The position numbers were made by a program, and so were the translations under genes. From contig JAHNZQ020000308.1 of assembly GCA_019155205.2 (NCBI GenBank), forward strand, positions 1,814,681 through 1,878,680: a DNA stretch of 64,000 nucleotides, given 5' to 3'. The stretch's first letter is position 1. The number at the start of each line of letters is the position of its first letter. The notes beneath the pieces were generated by a model. That model was not told the origin of the DNA. It worked only from the letters and a program-made list of their open reading frames with translations, and made no database searches. The stretch is from Gracilaria vermiculophylla. Its lineage: Eukaryota > Rhodophyta > Florideophyceae > Gracilariales > Gracilariaceae. Below, one piece after another: positions 28,953-40,216 of this stretch.

Positions 28953-30899
28953 ATGAATTCAATCGGGGATGCAACTCCTTTGGCTCTTCGTCTGGTGCAA
29001 TTTGCGAAGGAACTCACAAATCAGAGTCGATATAAGAAGGCAGCCCTGGTTTTTCTTTCAGCTGCGACGGCATCGAAATCAAACCCCGAAATGCAAGCAT
29101 TTTGCTTGTATCAGACGGCGCTACAATATTACCACTACGGAAGTACAAGAGCTCATGTAGAACTTACGCGAGCTCTACAAATTCTGCGCAAGTGTAACCT
29201 GTTGGTACGGAATAGGCCAGCTTCCTTCGACATGCAGATGCAAATAACAGCTCTTTTCGAGCGTATATACACTTCAAGCGGTGATCTTTCTTCTGCTGCA
29301 AAAGCAATCAATTTAGGTTTGGATACAATCGCTCGAAGTGAAGAAAACCGCTCCAATCTCATGAAATGGTGGGCATATTTTCGAGGCCGGATGATTCAGA
29401 ATGCTCTGGCTGATAACAAGCAAATTCAACACGCCTCGAGCATCGCTTTGGAAACGGCTGAACAGTGCATGAGAATCGAAGACAGAATCTCTGCTGCCGG
29501 ATTCTATCTTTCTCAATGTCAAGCCGCTCTGGCGAACGCGTCTCCCAGAGTTTTTGTTTCATGCAATTTCGAGCAAGTACGGAACTGTTTGAAGAATCTC
29601 AGTCCAGTTTCACCGACACAGCGCTCGGACATCACCTTGTTGACCATCTGTCAGTGTATACTGGAAGCCTTTTCATGTTTTCGAGTCGGAAACGTAAGCG
29701 AAGTTAGCTTTCATGTCATGGGTCGTTTACAAGAGGCTTATGCGAAAGCAAGAGCTTTGAAATCTGGTGAAACTGTTAAAACAAACTGGAAGTGGGTAGG
29801 CATGGATGTCATTTCTGCGTTGGCCTTCTACATTCTGACGATAGTGCGTCGAAATGAAAACGGTGGGGATCTACGACCAAAGAACCATCCGACCCGAATG
29901 GCATTGATTGCATTAACTAAAATAGGAATATCTCCGAAAGTACTTCATGAACTGAAGCCGTCGGAATTGAGAATTGAAGGCCTCTCATACGCAGCTAAAG
30001 TGGCGTTTTGTGTCGTACTCTTTGAAGGGGCAGCTCGGTCTTATCTGTCAGAAGGTGATCTGCGAGAAGCCGGGGTGTTTGTGTCAGCTGCTGCAAGATT
30101 TCTTTTTGCGGATCCTCTTTCATGGAAACTCATATCCCGAGTAGAAAGAGGCGAAAACACTGATTTATCCCCCGTATTATCCACTCAGTTGTCTCATGGA
30201 GAGCTGCTCCAACGAAATGCTGTGTTCTTGCTCATGGCGGAATATCATAGCTTGCGAGCCAGCCTATCTGGCGCCCGGGTGGCAACGAGATTTTTGCAGG
30301 CAATCAAGTTGTTTCCAGCGAAACTGCGGTTGGAAAAAGGGACGGATTTTCTCACTGATACTTGGCAACTGGCCGTTTCCCATCTCTCTCTTCTAATTGG
30401 AACGGAAAGAGCAAGAAGCCCTTTTGATAACGAAAACCTAGAGACACAAAGCATTTTTGAAGATGATGTGAATCGATCAGATTTTGTGAGTAACCAAGTG
30501 TTAGCGATGGCATTATTTACCGTGGGGGTGTATCATCTCCGAAAACCAGCAATTATTGACGCCCAACGGGCCCTCAATGCTGCTATACATCTCCTAAAGG
30601 ATATAAAAGCTCTGAATAAACAGGCCGTGGCAAACGCTCTAGCGGTGTATAGCGGAGTTGGAATGTTACATCTATCGATCACCACGAAGGATTGCAACAT
30701 GACCCAAGAAGCAGTGAATCTGGCAAAATCTATAAACGATCCAATAACCATTGTGCGTACTTGTCGTCAAAGAAGAAAGCTCATCAATCGCCTCGGTCTT
30801 GGAGCTGCTGAAAAGCAGACAACGGAAATCCTTCTTAAAAAAGCTGTGGCAATATCAGAGGCAAAACGGAAGAATGCTAGACATCATATTCTTGGTTAG
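28953..30899 (+). CDS. MAU2/SCC4-like cohesin-loader subunit (TPR superhelix)
   Basis: The protein has 648 residues and is almost entirely helical with TPR-like repeats. The N-terminal block, with paired helices around YHYGSTRAHVELTRAL and ALFERIYTSSGDLSSAAKAI, and the C-terminal block, LAMALFTVGVYHLRKPAI through NALAVYSGVGMLHL, have the order seen in MAU2/SCC4: N-terminal repeats with the RSHLEKAW-type helix, a long middle, then FxxGLFSFFQGRYxEAKRFLRE and a LLGHIFYVLGN helix. MAU2 binds the N-terminus of SCC2/NIPBL and helps load cohesin on chromatin. The similarity is weak and pattern-based; another TPR protein such as an anaphase-promoting-complex subunit is the alternative. Converges with RecQ. 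Confidence 0.5.
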   Translation: MNSIGDATPLALRLVQFAKELTNQSRYKKAALVFLSAATASKSNPEMQAFCLYQTALQYYHYGSTRAHVELTRALQILRKCNLLVRNRPASFDMQMQITALFERIYTSSGDLSSAAKAINLGLDTIARSEENRSNLMKWWAYFRGRMIQNALADNKQIQHASSIALETAEQCMRIEDRISAAGFYLSQCQAALANASPRVFVSCNFEQVRNCLKNLSPVSPTQRSDITLLTICQCILEAFSCFRVGNVSEVSFHVMGRLQEAYAKARALKSGETVKTNWKWVGMDVISALAFYILTIVRRNENGGDLRPKNHPTRMALIALTKIGISPKVLHELKPSELRIEGLSYAAKVAFCVVLFEGAARSYLSEGDLREAGVFVSAAARFLFADPLSWKLISRVERGENTDLSPVLSTQLSHGELLQRNAVFLLMAEYHSLRASLSGARVATRFLQAIKLFPAKLRLEKGTDFLTDTWQLAVSHLSLLIGTERARSPFDNENLETQSIFEDDVNRSDFVSNQVLAMALFTVGVYHLRKPAIIDAQRALNAAIHLLKDIKALNKQAVANALAVYSGVGMLHLSITTKDCNMTQEAVNLAKSINDPITIVRTCRQRRKLINRLGLGAAEKQTTEILLKKAVAISEAKRKNARHHILG

Positions 30900-31195
30900 T
30901 CAGTTGGCTTTGATGTCCACAAAATTCTCAACCTGATGCATTTCTGGGGAAAACTCCGAATGGTATCCCTCTTAACTTTGAGAAACGGATTTATTCTAAC
31001 TATGTAAAGGAAATCGCGGCTGCACCCAACAGCTGTAACAAAAAATGGAACTCGATGATGGGATATTCATTCTGACAGCTTTTTACCCTTGCGGATTTCA
31101 TGTCTGTGTTTAAATCTTTTTTTCCATCACCAGTTCTCCATATGCACTGGCCAAGAAAGTCACCGATTCCAGAAGTTCACAGTCTTTTCTCTTCT

Positions 31196-33418
31196 TCATC
31201 CTTCAACTCTACATTCCTCTTCGGCTGCGTGAAGGAGGACGTTGAAATCATGGTCATACATGGAACCGAACGTTCTCAGTTTTCGAAAACGCCTAGAAAT
31301 CACTGGTGACGTGATCCCGGCAGCGAAACGAGCCATTAGCAAAGGGTCATCCCTCGGTATATTCTCCAGCTGGACAAGGGCCCATCGCGCTTCATCCAAC
31401 TCTCTCGCCTCTCTGTGGCGAAATAGGTCCCAGATTGTTGAAGTCTGTGTGCCGGAGTTCAAACAAAATTCGCAATGGCCACACTCCCTGGTACCAATAT
31501 CGTCTCCGAGATGTTTTGCCAAGCGCCATGTTTGGCATTCATCTGCGCTGAAAAATTTCAGGACGTTGTGGAATCTTTTGAGTTCTCGTCGTTGTGTTTT
31601 AACCAGTCTGTCGTGTAAAATTTCTGCTACGCCAGCCAAGTCTTCAGGCATCTTGATCACCTTGGCGCGATGTCTCAATTTTCTTGGTTTCGCCTCCATC
31701 ATGTATCCATCTATAACCATATCATCACATATTCTGGAGACTTGACCATATTCGAGTTCCATTTCCGTAGCTACATGTGCGACATCGACAGTAATAAAAG
31801 TTTTTTTCACAGCTGATAACCCGATGATTCTCTCCGCAAGACTGTTTTGAGGAGGCCAGCGCCTGTGAGTAACAGGATGCATCCTAAGATCTATGAACGA
31901 AAAAAATGGTGTGCTTTCCTCAATTGCTTTCTCAGAGATATCCAGATGTGCCAAGATCTGACCCAAACAGGTCTCGCGAATGTCGTGATTGAAGCATAAA
32001 TCATAGGTAGAGTATTCGATATAACCACCAACTTTGGCGTGCTGAAAAAGCTCCTGTACTAGATTCTGCACCGCATTCTTGGATGGAGTTTCGCCCAATA
32101 TAAATCCCTCTAGTATCGGTACATCAGCAATGGAGATTAAGGCTTCACAGGTGCTGGGCAAGCCATCACGTCCTGCTCTTCCGATCTCTTGGACGTAGCC
32201 CTCCAAACTCTTGGGTATGTTGAGGTGATAAACATAGCGAATACTTGAATGATCCATGCCCATTCCAAATGCAATAGTGGCCACTACAATACCATTCTTT
32301 TTGTTTGCCATAAATTCGTCTTGAGTCCTCTTCCTATCTTCTTGCTTCATTCCAGCATGATAACAAGCAGCCTGAGGGAAGCCTCGCTCCCTTAGTATTT
32401 CGGCAACCTTTGTCGATGTTGCTTGTAATGTTACATACACAATGGTTGGTCCTTCTTTTCTCTCGTTCAAGCGAGTAATGAGCATTTCGATTCGAGATTG
32501 CATCATATCATCTATACGTCCAGTGTCATTAGGAGATTCTACATCGGTAATTCTAATTATTAGATTTGGTCTGATAGAAGGTGTTCTTACCAGAGCCGTT
32601 GGATATGGAATATCTAATGCAGCAGCAATATCCTCACAAACTCGTGGAGTTGCCGTTGCTGTTAAGGCAAGACGTCGCTGACAGTTGAGGCGTTGAGCCC
32701 ACCTTGAGAGTCGCAAATAATCGGGTCTAAACGAATGCCCCCACTCAGATATGCAATGAGCCTCGTCGACAGCAAATAAAGCTACCCGAATAGAGCTTAT
32801 CAGTTGTATGAACCTAGTGTTCTTGAACCGTTCAGGGCTCACGAACAAAATTCGAATTTCACCTTCTCGCAGCCGTCTGAATACATCTCTGGTCTCAGAT
32901 GCCGATAAACTAGAATCCAAGCAAGCTGCAGAAAAGCCTTTCTTGACCAATGAGTCTGTTTGATCCTTCATCAACGCCATGAGTGGAGACACAACCAATG
33001 TTACACCGTCATTAAACAGAAAACTCGGAAGTTGGTAACACAGAGATTTTCCTGCTCCTGTGGGAAAAACGGCCAGACTTCGGCCAATCTTCGTCGGTGG
33101 GATATTTTTAGTTGCAGTTTCCGGTGTTGCCAGAAGTAATTCTATGACCTCCCTTTGCCCATTTCGGAATGAATCAAACCCAAAACGCTCGCGTAGCATC
33201 TGCTCTGCGTGCGAAAATGTCGGATTCTGCGAAGTTCGCATTTGGATAGATGCGCTCCGTAACGAAACACTAGGATGTGAAAATTGTTTCGAATAGCGTA
33301 AGAGGCGCTGAGCTGCATGCCACATACATAGGAACCTCGATCTATCGACGGGATGTGCAGAACTCGCAGCAGGAATGAAAGCTTGCACTTGGCCGTGTAG
33401 TGAGTGAGTGGCGTACAT
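31196..33418 (-). CDS. RecQ-family ATP-dependent DNA helicase
   Basis: The protein has 740 residues. Motif 0 (FGFDSFRNGQREVI), Walker A (PTGAGKSLCYQLP, 119-131), SPLMALMKDQ, DEAHCISEWGHSFRPDY (218 on), LALTATATP, a second RecA lobe and QEIGRAGRDG are intact, so it should be an active 3'-5' helicase. A winged-helix-like stretch and about 150 further residues come next. Only then follows the four-cysteine zinc motif (ECQTWRLAKHLGD, ECGHCEFC), which in standard RecQ directly follows the helicase core. The first 60 residues are Arg/Ser/His-rich and could be an organelle leader; Met60 is an alternative start. Role: processing of forks and recombination intermediates in nucleus or organelle. Confidence 0.92.
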   Translation of the reverse strand: MYATHSLHGQVQAFIPAASSAHPVDRSRFLCMWHAAQRLLRYSKQFSHPSVSLRSASIQMRTSQNPTFSHAEQMLRERFGFDSFRNGQREVIELLLATPETATKNIPPTKIGRSLAVFPTGAGKSLCYQLPSFLFNDGVTLVVSPLMALMKDQTDSLVKKGFSAACLDSSLSASETRDVFRRLREGEIRILFVSPERFKNTRFIQLISSIRVALFAVDEAHCISEWGHSFRPDYLRLSRWAQRLNCQRRLALTATATPRVCEDIAAALDIPYPTALVRTPSIRPNLIIRITDVESPNDTGRIDDMMQSRIEMLITRLNERKEGPTIVYVTLQATSTKVAEILRERGFPQAACYHAGMKQEDRKRTQDEFMANKKNGIVVATIAFGMGMDHSSIRYVYHLNIPKSLEGYVQEIGRAGRDGLPSTCEALISIADVPILEGFILGETPSKNAVQNLVQELFQHAKVGGYIEYSTYDLCFNHDIRETCLGQILAHLDISEKAIEESTPFFSFIDLRMHPVTHRRWPPQNSLAERIIGLSAVKKTFITVDVAHVATEMELEYGQVSRICDDMVIDGYMMEAKPRKLRHRAKVIKMPEDLAGVAEILHDRLVKTQRRELKRFHNVLKFFSADECQTWRLAKHLGDDIGTRECGHCEFCLNSGTQTSTIWDLFRHREARELDEARWALVQLENIPRDDPLLMARFAAGITSPVISRRFRKLRTFGSMYDHDFNVLLHAAEEECRVEG

Positions 33419-34411
33419 ATAATACCATTAGGCGACGGTACGATCTACAGAACACGCAGGAGTAGAGTAGATGGTTTGTTTGTCATAATTGATCCATTCA
33501 TGCCTACCGGATCAAGTCGCACCATGAAGTATTTGAGAAGAAAATTTGGACAAAGAGTTCACATTGTCTGTAGTAAAAACCTTTGAAACGTTAAAAAAAA
33601 AAAGTGAAGCACCAGAATACAGTACACTCGGTGGTATCTGGGGCAAGTAAAGCCACCCCAGCTAGTTAGAGGTGCCTCGACTCATACGAAAGGTAGACTT
33701 TCTACGAATTATCACGAAAAGATGTGTCACAGAGATGGTTTCGGTCTCTCGAGTCGATCAAGAACCGAGGTACATTGAGGGATCAAGCACATGAGACGTA
33801 GATAAACTAAAAACTTCATGTTTTCCTCATTTTAAACGATTACGAACAGAAAAGCATTCGAAATTTAATTGTAAAGTTTGTGGATGACATCAGATCTTCT
33901 ACACTATTTACGCTAGCAATAGGAGACAACAATTTTCATCAAATATTGCAAACTATCTATTCTAAGCGCGAAATGATAAATATGTTATCATTCAATAGAA
34001 CCAAAGAATGGACAGAAATTCTCAAAGAGTACCCGTATGCTGATGTAATTTCCAAAAAAGCGACACAGACATTCTTCTTCTGACACTATTTTCTTTCATG
34101 AGAGTTCTGCATCAGCGTACCATGGTGAACGATTAAAACAAGACTTAAGTCTATGAAGAACGGTTGAATAAAACAGAATATATTTCTCAAAATCCAAGGA
34201 AGTCGTCAGTGATGTGCTTCTTACAAGAATGAGTGAAAATTCCCTATTCTTCATGTCCGATACATGGCGCAGAACAGAGTTGTGAAGCCTTTGCACTTCA
34301 TCACCGCTACAAGAGTAGTGTATATATAGTGCAAAATGCTACATCGTTTCAAAGCTGATGAGCTCAATGTACATGACTGCACTTGAACTCCGAATGATTG
34401 ACGTGCAGAAC
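33419..34411. other. Intergenic with one small plus-strand frame
   Basis: About 1 kb. A 67-codon frame at 33880-34083 looks mildly coding-like (FNRTKEWTEILKEYPYADV) but has no recognised relative and no splice partners that I could find. The part next to 33418 should contain the RecQ promoter. Confidence 0.4.
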
Positions 34412-34867
34412 TTATTTGTCGACCTTTTCATCGTTTTTCTTTCGCCACAAGAACTTAATAAGAGAGCTCTTTATGGTGATTTTCTTCTGATTCTGTGCGT
34501 GAGACACTTTTTCCTCTGTTTTCATTTCAATTTGTTTAAATACTTTCTTGGTTGACTTCAGATCGATGCTGAATAGTTTATGCTCACATTCATCGTCTCC
34601 AGATTTTGGAGCAAACAAACTCATGGGCTCCACGCTGATGTCGTCGAGCTCTGCATCTTCAACTTGAAATGGGTTTGCTCTATTATGAACGGGGGTTTGA
34701 GATCCTAGGGCATCTACAGCTTGCAAGCGACGCAGACGATCATTTTCATCTTGTATTCGGTCCATTTCCACAATAGATACAGGTATTTCAGCACGTAGTA
34801 AAGCAAACTGACGAGAGAGAACGTCTTCATCATCGATAGTGACGTAGGAGCCAATAAAATCACCCAT
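34412..34867 (-). CDS. Small acidic protein, unidentified
   Basis: A 151-codon frame. The N-terminus (MGDFIGSYVTIDDEDVLSRQ) and the helix RIQDENDRLRRLQAVDAL are followed by an acidic middle and a lysine-rich end (KSSLIKFLWRKKNDEK). The residue distribution is protein-like and codon use resembles the neighbours. I recognise no domain. MGDFIGS could be an N-myristoylation site (Gly2, Ser at position 7), which is only a suggestion. Far from other genes on its 5' side. Confidence 0.45.
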   Translation of the reverse strand: MGDFIGSYVTIDDEDVLSRQFALLRAEIPVSIVEMDRIQDENDRLRRLQAVDALGSQTPVHNRANPFQVEDAELDDISVEPMSLFAPKSGDDECEHKLFSIDLKSTKKVFKQIEMKTEEKVSHAQNQKKITIKSSLIKFLWRKKNDEKVDK

Positions 34868-37800
34868 TGTTTGTGGATCAATTATTCTTGAGAGAGCACT
34901 GATTTATGTCAACGCTTCGGTTGTGGCTTTGCAAAAGGCTAGAATTTCTTTCAAAAAGTCGGTGATACTCGGGGGATGACAAGGAGACAAAAAGTCGAAG
35001 TTACGCTCCTGAAGATTGGCAGCTGTACGTAAAGCTGTTCTTAGCTGTCGAGAGCAATGGCTGAGAAGGACAGTGGTAAAAATGTTTAGCGGTCGCCTTT
35101 GAACAGCAGCTCAAACCTTAGAATGAAATGAACGTCGTTGGGTAGCTCACAGTGCCCAAATAAGGATTTTTCAGACCTTTGGTTGAAGGAAATGTGTGGA
35201 AAAGAAATTGGGGGGTGGTACAGAGGGGAAACGGGTGGTAATTGAATGGAAACAAACCCGAAACAGAAGAATTGAGCTTCATAATTCACTAGAATTCAGT
35301 TTTTTCCACTCATCCGCTCCGGGCGTCAGGGAGGACTGGCTGTGACAGGTTGAAGTGGCGTCCCTTCCCCATTAAACTGCGAGATGCAAAACTATAGAAT
35401 GAACATTTACAATGCAAGTAGCCCTCGGCCAAGGCAAGAACAGGTGCGGGGTATTGGGGAACCCAAGCCTTCGCTGAAACGATGTTCAAGACTGGTAAAG
35501 GAGAGAAATGCAAGGACTTGTGGGTGAATTTCTCTCAGGTTGATGCAACCGTCGCCGTAAGAGCATGAAGAAACCGAAGAGGCCTCGTTTAGCTGTGTTT
35601 TTTCTACATGACTTTGCCAATGATTTTGAGCTAAAATATCATTGTCCATGGAAGCCAGCCGTCTTTACAGTCAAAAACTACATCAAGTCACGGCGTGACC
35701 AAACTGTATGTTTCTTATGGAAACCTACCACGTGTCCTCGTTTTATTGGCATTCGGTTTCATTCGCTTTCCAGCATGAGTTGTTGCATGAAACCATACAG
35801 CAGCAAGCACTAACGCAGTCAGGAAGACAAGTTCGAAGCCTATTATCTTCGCGAACTAAGGCCAGCCTGGATCATTTATCTCCATTGTCCTTGAGGATAA
35901 GAAATAATGCAGTATGTTACTTCTGACTCAAACTTGCAACTTAAAAGATAGAGCGGGGAATAACGGAAGCACAAAAACTGACAATCGCTATAAATAATTG
36001 TAGCTCAAGGTGAACAACTGAAAAGCATTCCTATATACGCCGCAAGGATTGGATGGATAATTTTTTATGACTAATTGTTGCCAATATCTTATGATAACTG
36101 CTGATCTATGTTGCAAACTCGTTCAACAACAAGGATACATGTAATCGCATCATGAAGATTGCAAAAGGGTTTTAACCCGGTGTCAGCTATCCTCGTCATC
36201 TGTGTGGAAAGTCTCATACGTTAGACTGGAACTTCTATTTTGTCACAAATTTATTCACACACCTCGGCTTGGACTGAAACATATGAAAAAACAACACGGT
36301 ATGATTTTGGACGATCTATAATAGACCCTGCAGGAAGTAAGCAAAAGAGAATTTATGAAGGCCCTTTCTTTGAATGAATTCCAAATGCTCGATATTACAT
36401 GATCTTTTTGGGTACAGCAGAATGTTGTGAAGAATGATTTTGACACAATCTCTTCGAAATTAATTGCAGACAAGAGCAGGGGTAAAATTCCATTGATTGG
36501 ACTACAATCGATTGCAACACCAAGTATTGAAATCGATAATTGCGCTCTGATTATAAGATTGCAATCTGATGGGACATTTTTACGCAAATCACCCATAAGA
36601 GTAACAATAGCAATGTTATAATGATTCACGCGTTAAACTAAAATTGACTATTGTAAGCAAAAAGAGATTTTGGGATATTGGAGCAGTCCAAGAAGCGTTG
36701 AAAGATATGAAGACGGAGTGTATGGCAACAAATTGATTTACTGAGCGATGGGTAAGCCCTTACCAGGTAAGAAAGAGGGGTGATGGAATTTGCGCAATAA
36801 CAAGGAAATTGGACGTTGATGGGAAAAGCGAGGAACAGGTAGCCATCAATTTCGAGATTGCTCATAAATATGCAATTCCATCTCGATCAGATTTTCCGGC
36901 CATGGTCAAGAGCGTCATAATGTTTTGCTTCTCAGAAAAGCTATGATATTAGTGGTAATAACATGCTGTGAAAAGAAACCAGTTCAAGGCTGAAGCCTTT
37001 TAAAGCTCGTGTTCATACATACAGATGATTGGCCGATCTCATGTGATACTATTACTTAGATACTTAAACATCTCCTGACATTTGAAGCTTTTTACGATGA
37101 CTGCATAACATTTCGTTCAATTATGATGTGAAATGTAGCAGACTCCTGGAAAAAGATGATGATGAAACTTTAGAAACATTTTTTCTCAACGACCAATTAC
37201 AGTTTTCACGCATTAACTAAATGACGGAAGTGGTATGCTGGGTGCATTCCAAGCATCAACTATAAGTACCTCTCCAATGATTGTCGGAGCAAAGCGAATG
37301 ATGCCTGAAACTTGTGTTTTTGAAAATCCTGAAGAGTTTATGCCCTTTCCACTGCAAATTCCAAAGAGTGCAGTACAACACTCGAGGAAAAACAGGATCG
37401 TCTGGAGCCAACTGTATCTACGAATTCATGGATTTTTCCCAAGTCTACATCGCAAGATACCGTACAAGTTGAGGTACAGTTATCCCTGGCTGATGAAACA
37501 GTCCCAAATTGAGAAAAGAACATGCACCAAGCTCTGAAGCGTATGTACTGGTCCAGATCCTGGCTAAATCATCCATACTATCAGCGTTAATTCCCGAACT
37601 TTCGTAGCATCTGCGTTGTGCGATGCGTTTCTTATAATCGGCATCAAAGCACAAACTGGAACTTTATACCTGCTGCCTCGCTTTTTGTGACAAGGGCTTC
37701 TGCACAAAGAATTACAGCAGTTTGGTTCATAAATGATGAAAATTTTGAAACAGGAAAACGATGCACCTTTTTTATAACACCCAGTTTGGTGCAACGGTAT

Positions 37801-38639
37801 TCATATACTTGTTACGTATGGAACACATTTTTGCTGAAGCTTAATTTTTGACACAGAGGCCTAGATATGAAGCACATGTTTTCTATAAGGCTCACTCTCA
37901 GACAGCAGCTGTATTCGCAACTGAAAAGGACGAGTAATGTCGAAGTCGACGAATGATAAGTCCAATCTCCAGTTGAGAGCATACAGCGAGAACATATCAC
38001 TTGAGCAATCGGACATTTGGCATTGTTAAATATTAGCAGAGAATGGCAGGTGTTCAAGATACGTGCGTTTGTCTGTTTTTGCATGCGCATAAAACAGCGA
38101 CAACTATATCAATTATCTCACGAACTTCATGGGCCACGAGAAAATACTCAAAGAAGTCGTCAAAGTGTGGTGCATCTCTCGCTGAAATGAAATGATCCAA
38201 TGATACCATGTTATTTTTTATTTTCTTTGTCAGATATTGTGCGGAATACATATGTATGAAGTGATCAATGGCTGACAACAGGGCACTTTAGACTTTTCTG
38301 CGTAGGGCCTATCTAACGGTTAGAGATGACGCCATCGACAGATAAATAAACAAGGCACCAAACTGAGTGAAAAATAGAACATCAGTTTGATTGGGTTCTC
38401 ATTTACATTAGGCAGAAGCGATCGCAAACCTCTTCTTTCATATATTGTGCCGACTTCGATTGTATGGCTTGTTCAGCGCAAAACTTTGTTTGTACTAATC
38501 TGAAGCCATTTATGAAAGTGATTCGAGCATTGGGTTCAGAGGGTGGTGTCGAACGTGGTGCTTATTGGAGAAAGAATGATGTAACATGGCTTCTGGAGAG
38601 ACATAGCGCGCAGTGGTGCTTGAGCCATGTCTGAAGTGA
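34868..38639. other. Large gene-poor region
   Basis: About 3.8 kb, AT-rich, without a convincing gene. The longest frames (36255-36629 minus; 37235-37537 plus; 37812-38278 minus, two overlapping frames) have no family features. CACGTG occurs once at 35729. It may contain old repeats that only a genome-wide comparison would reveal. Confidence 0.5.
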
Positions 38640-38648
38640 TATAAAAGG
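38640..38648 (+). promoter_or_regulatory. Probable TATA box
   Basis: TATAAAAGG is an exact core TATA sequence 294 bp upstream of the ATG of the NTR/TIMP-like gene. It is the clearest TATA box I noticed in the window; the long distance would imply a long 5' leader or an intron in it. Confidence 0.5.
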
Positions 38649-38941
38649 AACGGCTGGAATTCCCTGCACCCCTCTCCGACGATCTGCGGAGGCAGTGCTA
38701 CGCGTTCGACGTGCAGATTACCTCTGTAAGACTCAGTTCCAGAATTGCCAGAGCTCGACCCGATTTCGTATACATATTACCGCTTCTCTACTTTTTTCCT
38801 TCGCTCCTGCTCCAGTTTTGCTGCAGATCGGTATTCATTCGGACTTCTTGACAGATCAAAGCCTGAAGGTGTCGTACTCTTTGATTATCGGCTGCTCGTT
38901 TTCAACTCCGTCTTGTACGCGTCAAAAATTTCAAGCAAGAA

Positions 38942-39508
38942 ATGAGTAGAAAAGATTCTTCAGTTATGAAGTTTGGCATTGTGGGTTTGATTCTCTGGTT
39001 CTGTATCGCCACAGTGTGCCGAGGCATGCCGCAGAAGATAAATAGAGGACAGCGCAACATTCCTCGACGCTGTTATTGTACGGCCAACAAGAACTGGCGC
39101 GGAAGAGACTTTTGGCGCTCATACAGAACTTCTCACACGGTCGTTCAAGCGAAGGTATTGGCGCAGTATATTGGCTGCCCAAGGTGGTGCAAGACTGAAG
39201 AGATGGTACGGCAGAGGCAAAGAACCGGAATGCTGATTCGGGTGTATCTGATGTATTTGGAGGCGTTTTACAAGGGAAGAAAGACGGGAAAGTTCTTTTA
39301 CGTACAAACATACGGTGATCCGGCTCTATGTGGGATGAGGTTGGTCACGGGCCTCAGTTATGTCCTGTTCGCTCGAGACGGCATGGCGGTTTCCAAGGCC
39401 GGAAACTATCACTACGGCATTGCAGTAATCAGTAGTTGTGAAGGAAATCGAGATGTGCGCCTTCTTACCAATAATATGAGAGATTTTCTCCAGAAGCAGA
39501 GAACCTGA
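38942..39508 (+). CDS. Secreted NTR/TIMP-like protein
   Basis: The protein has 188 residues from the first ATG; Met9 at 38966 is an alternative start. A hydrophobic core (FGIVGLILWFCIATVC) indicates a signal peptide. The mature part begins soon after with a CYC motif, then HTVVQAKVLAQYI, RVYLMYLEAFYKG, FFYVQTYGDPALCG, GLSYVLFARDG, and a late ISSCEGN, all in the order of the netrin/TIMP OB fold, where the N-terminal CxC and later cysteines form disulfides. TIMPs inhibit metalloproteinases through the N-terminal CxC wedge. Here about 25 residues may precede that motif, so inhibition is uncertain. The gene stands alone with gaps on both sides and has a TATA box. Family assignment is from pattern, fairly strong. 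Confidence 0.72.
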   Translation: MSRKDSSVMKFGIVGLILWFCIATVCRGMPQKINRGQRNIPRRCYCTANKNWRGRDFWRSYRTSHTVVQAKVLAQYIGCPRWCKTEEMVRQRQRTGMLIRVYLMYLEAFYKGRKTGKFFYVQTYGDPALCGMRLVTGLSYVLFARDGMAVSKAGNYHYGIAVISSCEGNRDVRLLTNNMRDFLQKQRT

Positions 39509-40216
39509 GTAAAATTTCAACCAGTGCGTGAAATCTTAACTCTCTCGAGAACCAGTTCCTAGCCACAGTCACTTTTCCCTCACGACTCATGCACGAAGAC
39601 GCCACAGATCCCCATGCCATCCATTTTCAGAAATTTTCTGATTTCCATCTTTCCATCGCGAAGCCGTGGAGGATGTACTTGCGAAAAATACAGCGCATAC
39701 ATTGAAATCTCGACGATTCGGCCCGCGCTCTTCATCTGTAAAGAATATTGCATATCGCCATTTCGCGTGCACTCACTCGCGCGTGTAGAGCAATAATATA
39801 AGAACGGTAAGTGGCGCAGACCCTCGTCACACTCCGTAACGCAATGCGTGTTTAGGGCGATCACAGATCAGCCACAAGTGTTGGACATGCCCTGCACCGT
39901 CGCACTGTAAGTTCCATAAATGTATTTCGGTAGCCGCGCTACGAATAGCTGTCTCGTCTGTCCACGTGGAAAAGATTCGAAAAAATCGAAAGCTTTTGCA
40001 GTTTCGTTCTGCACCGCAATGCTGCAAAGCGCGGGCTGCCGTGCCAGCCACATCACCGTGAGAATCCAACCACAAACGCCGTCGGCTCCGCCGTCCTAGC
40101 CCATCCCGCCGCTCCCACCTGCACTCCAATAATGCTGCCGCATTTGTAGCGGCCGCCTTCTACCTTCCCCACTTACTCACCCTTTCTCCCTCTGTTTATA
40201 TTGAGCCGCTTTCATC
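39509..40216. other. Intergenic upstream of the R3H gene
   Basis: About 700 bp. The palindrome TCCACGTGGA at 39961-39970 lies 250 bp before the R3H start. On the minus strand two adjacent frames (39868-40056 and 39580-39864) have a protein-like look but neither is recognised and no splice junction between them is clear. Confidence 0.45.
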
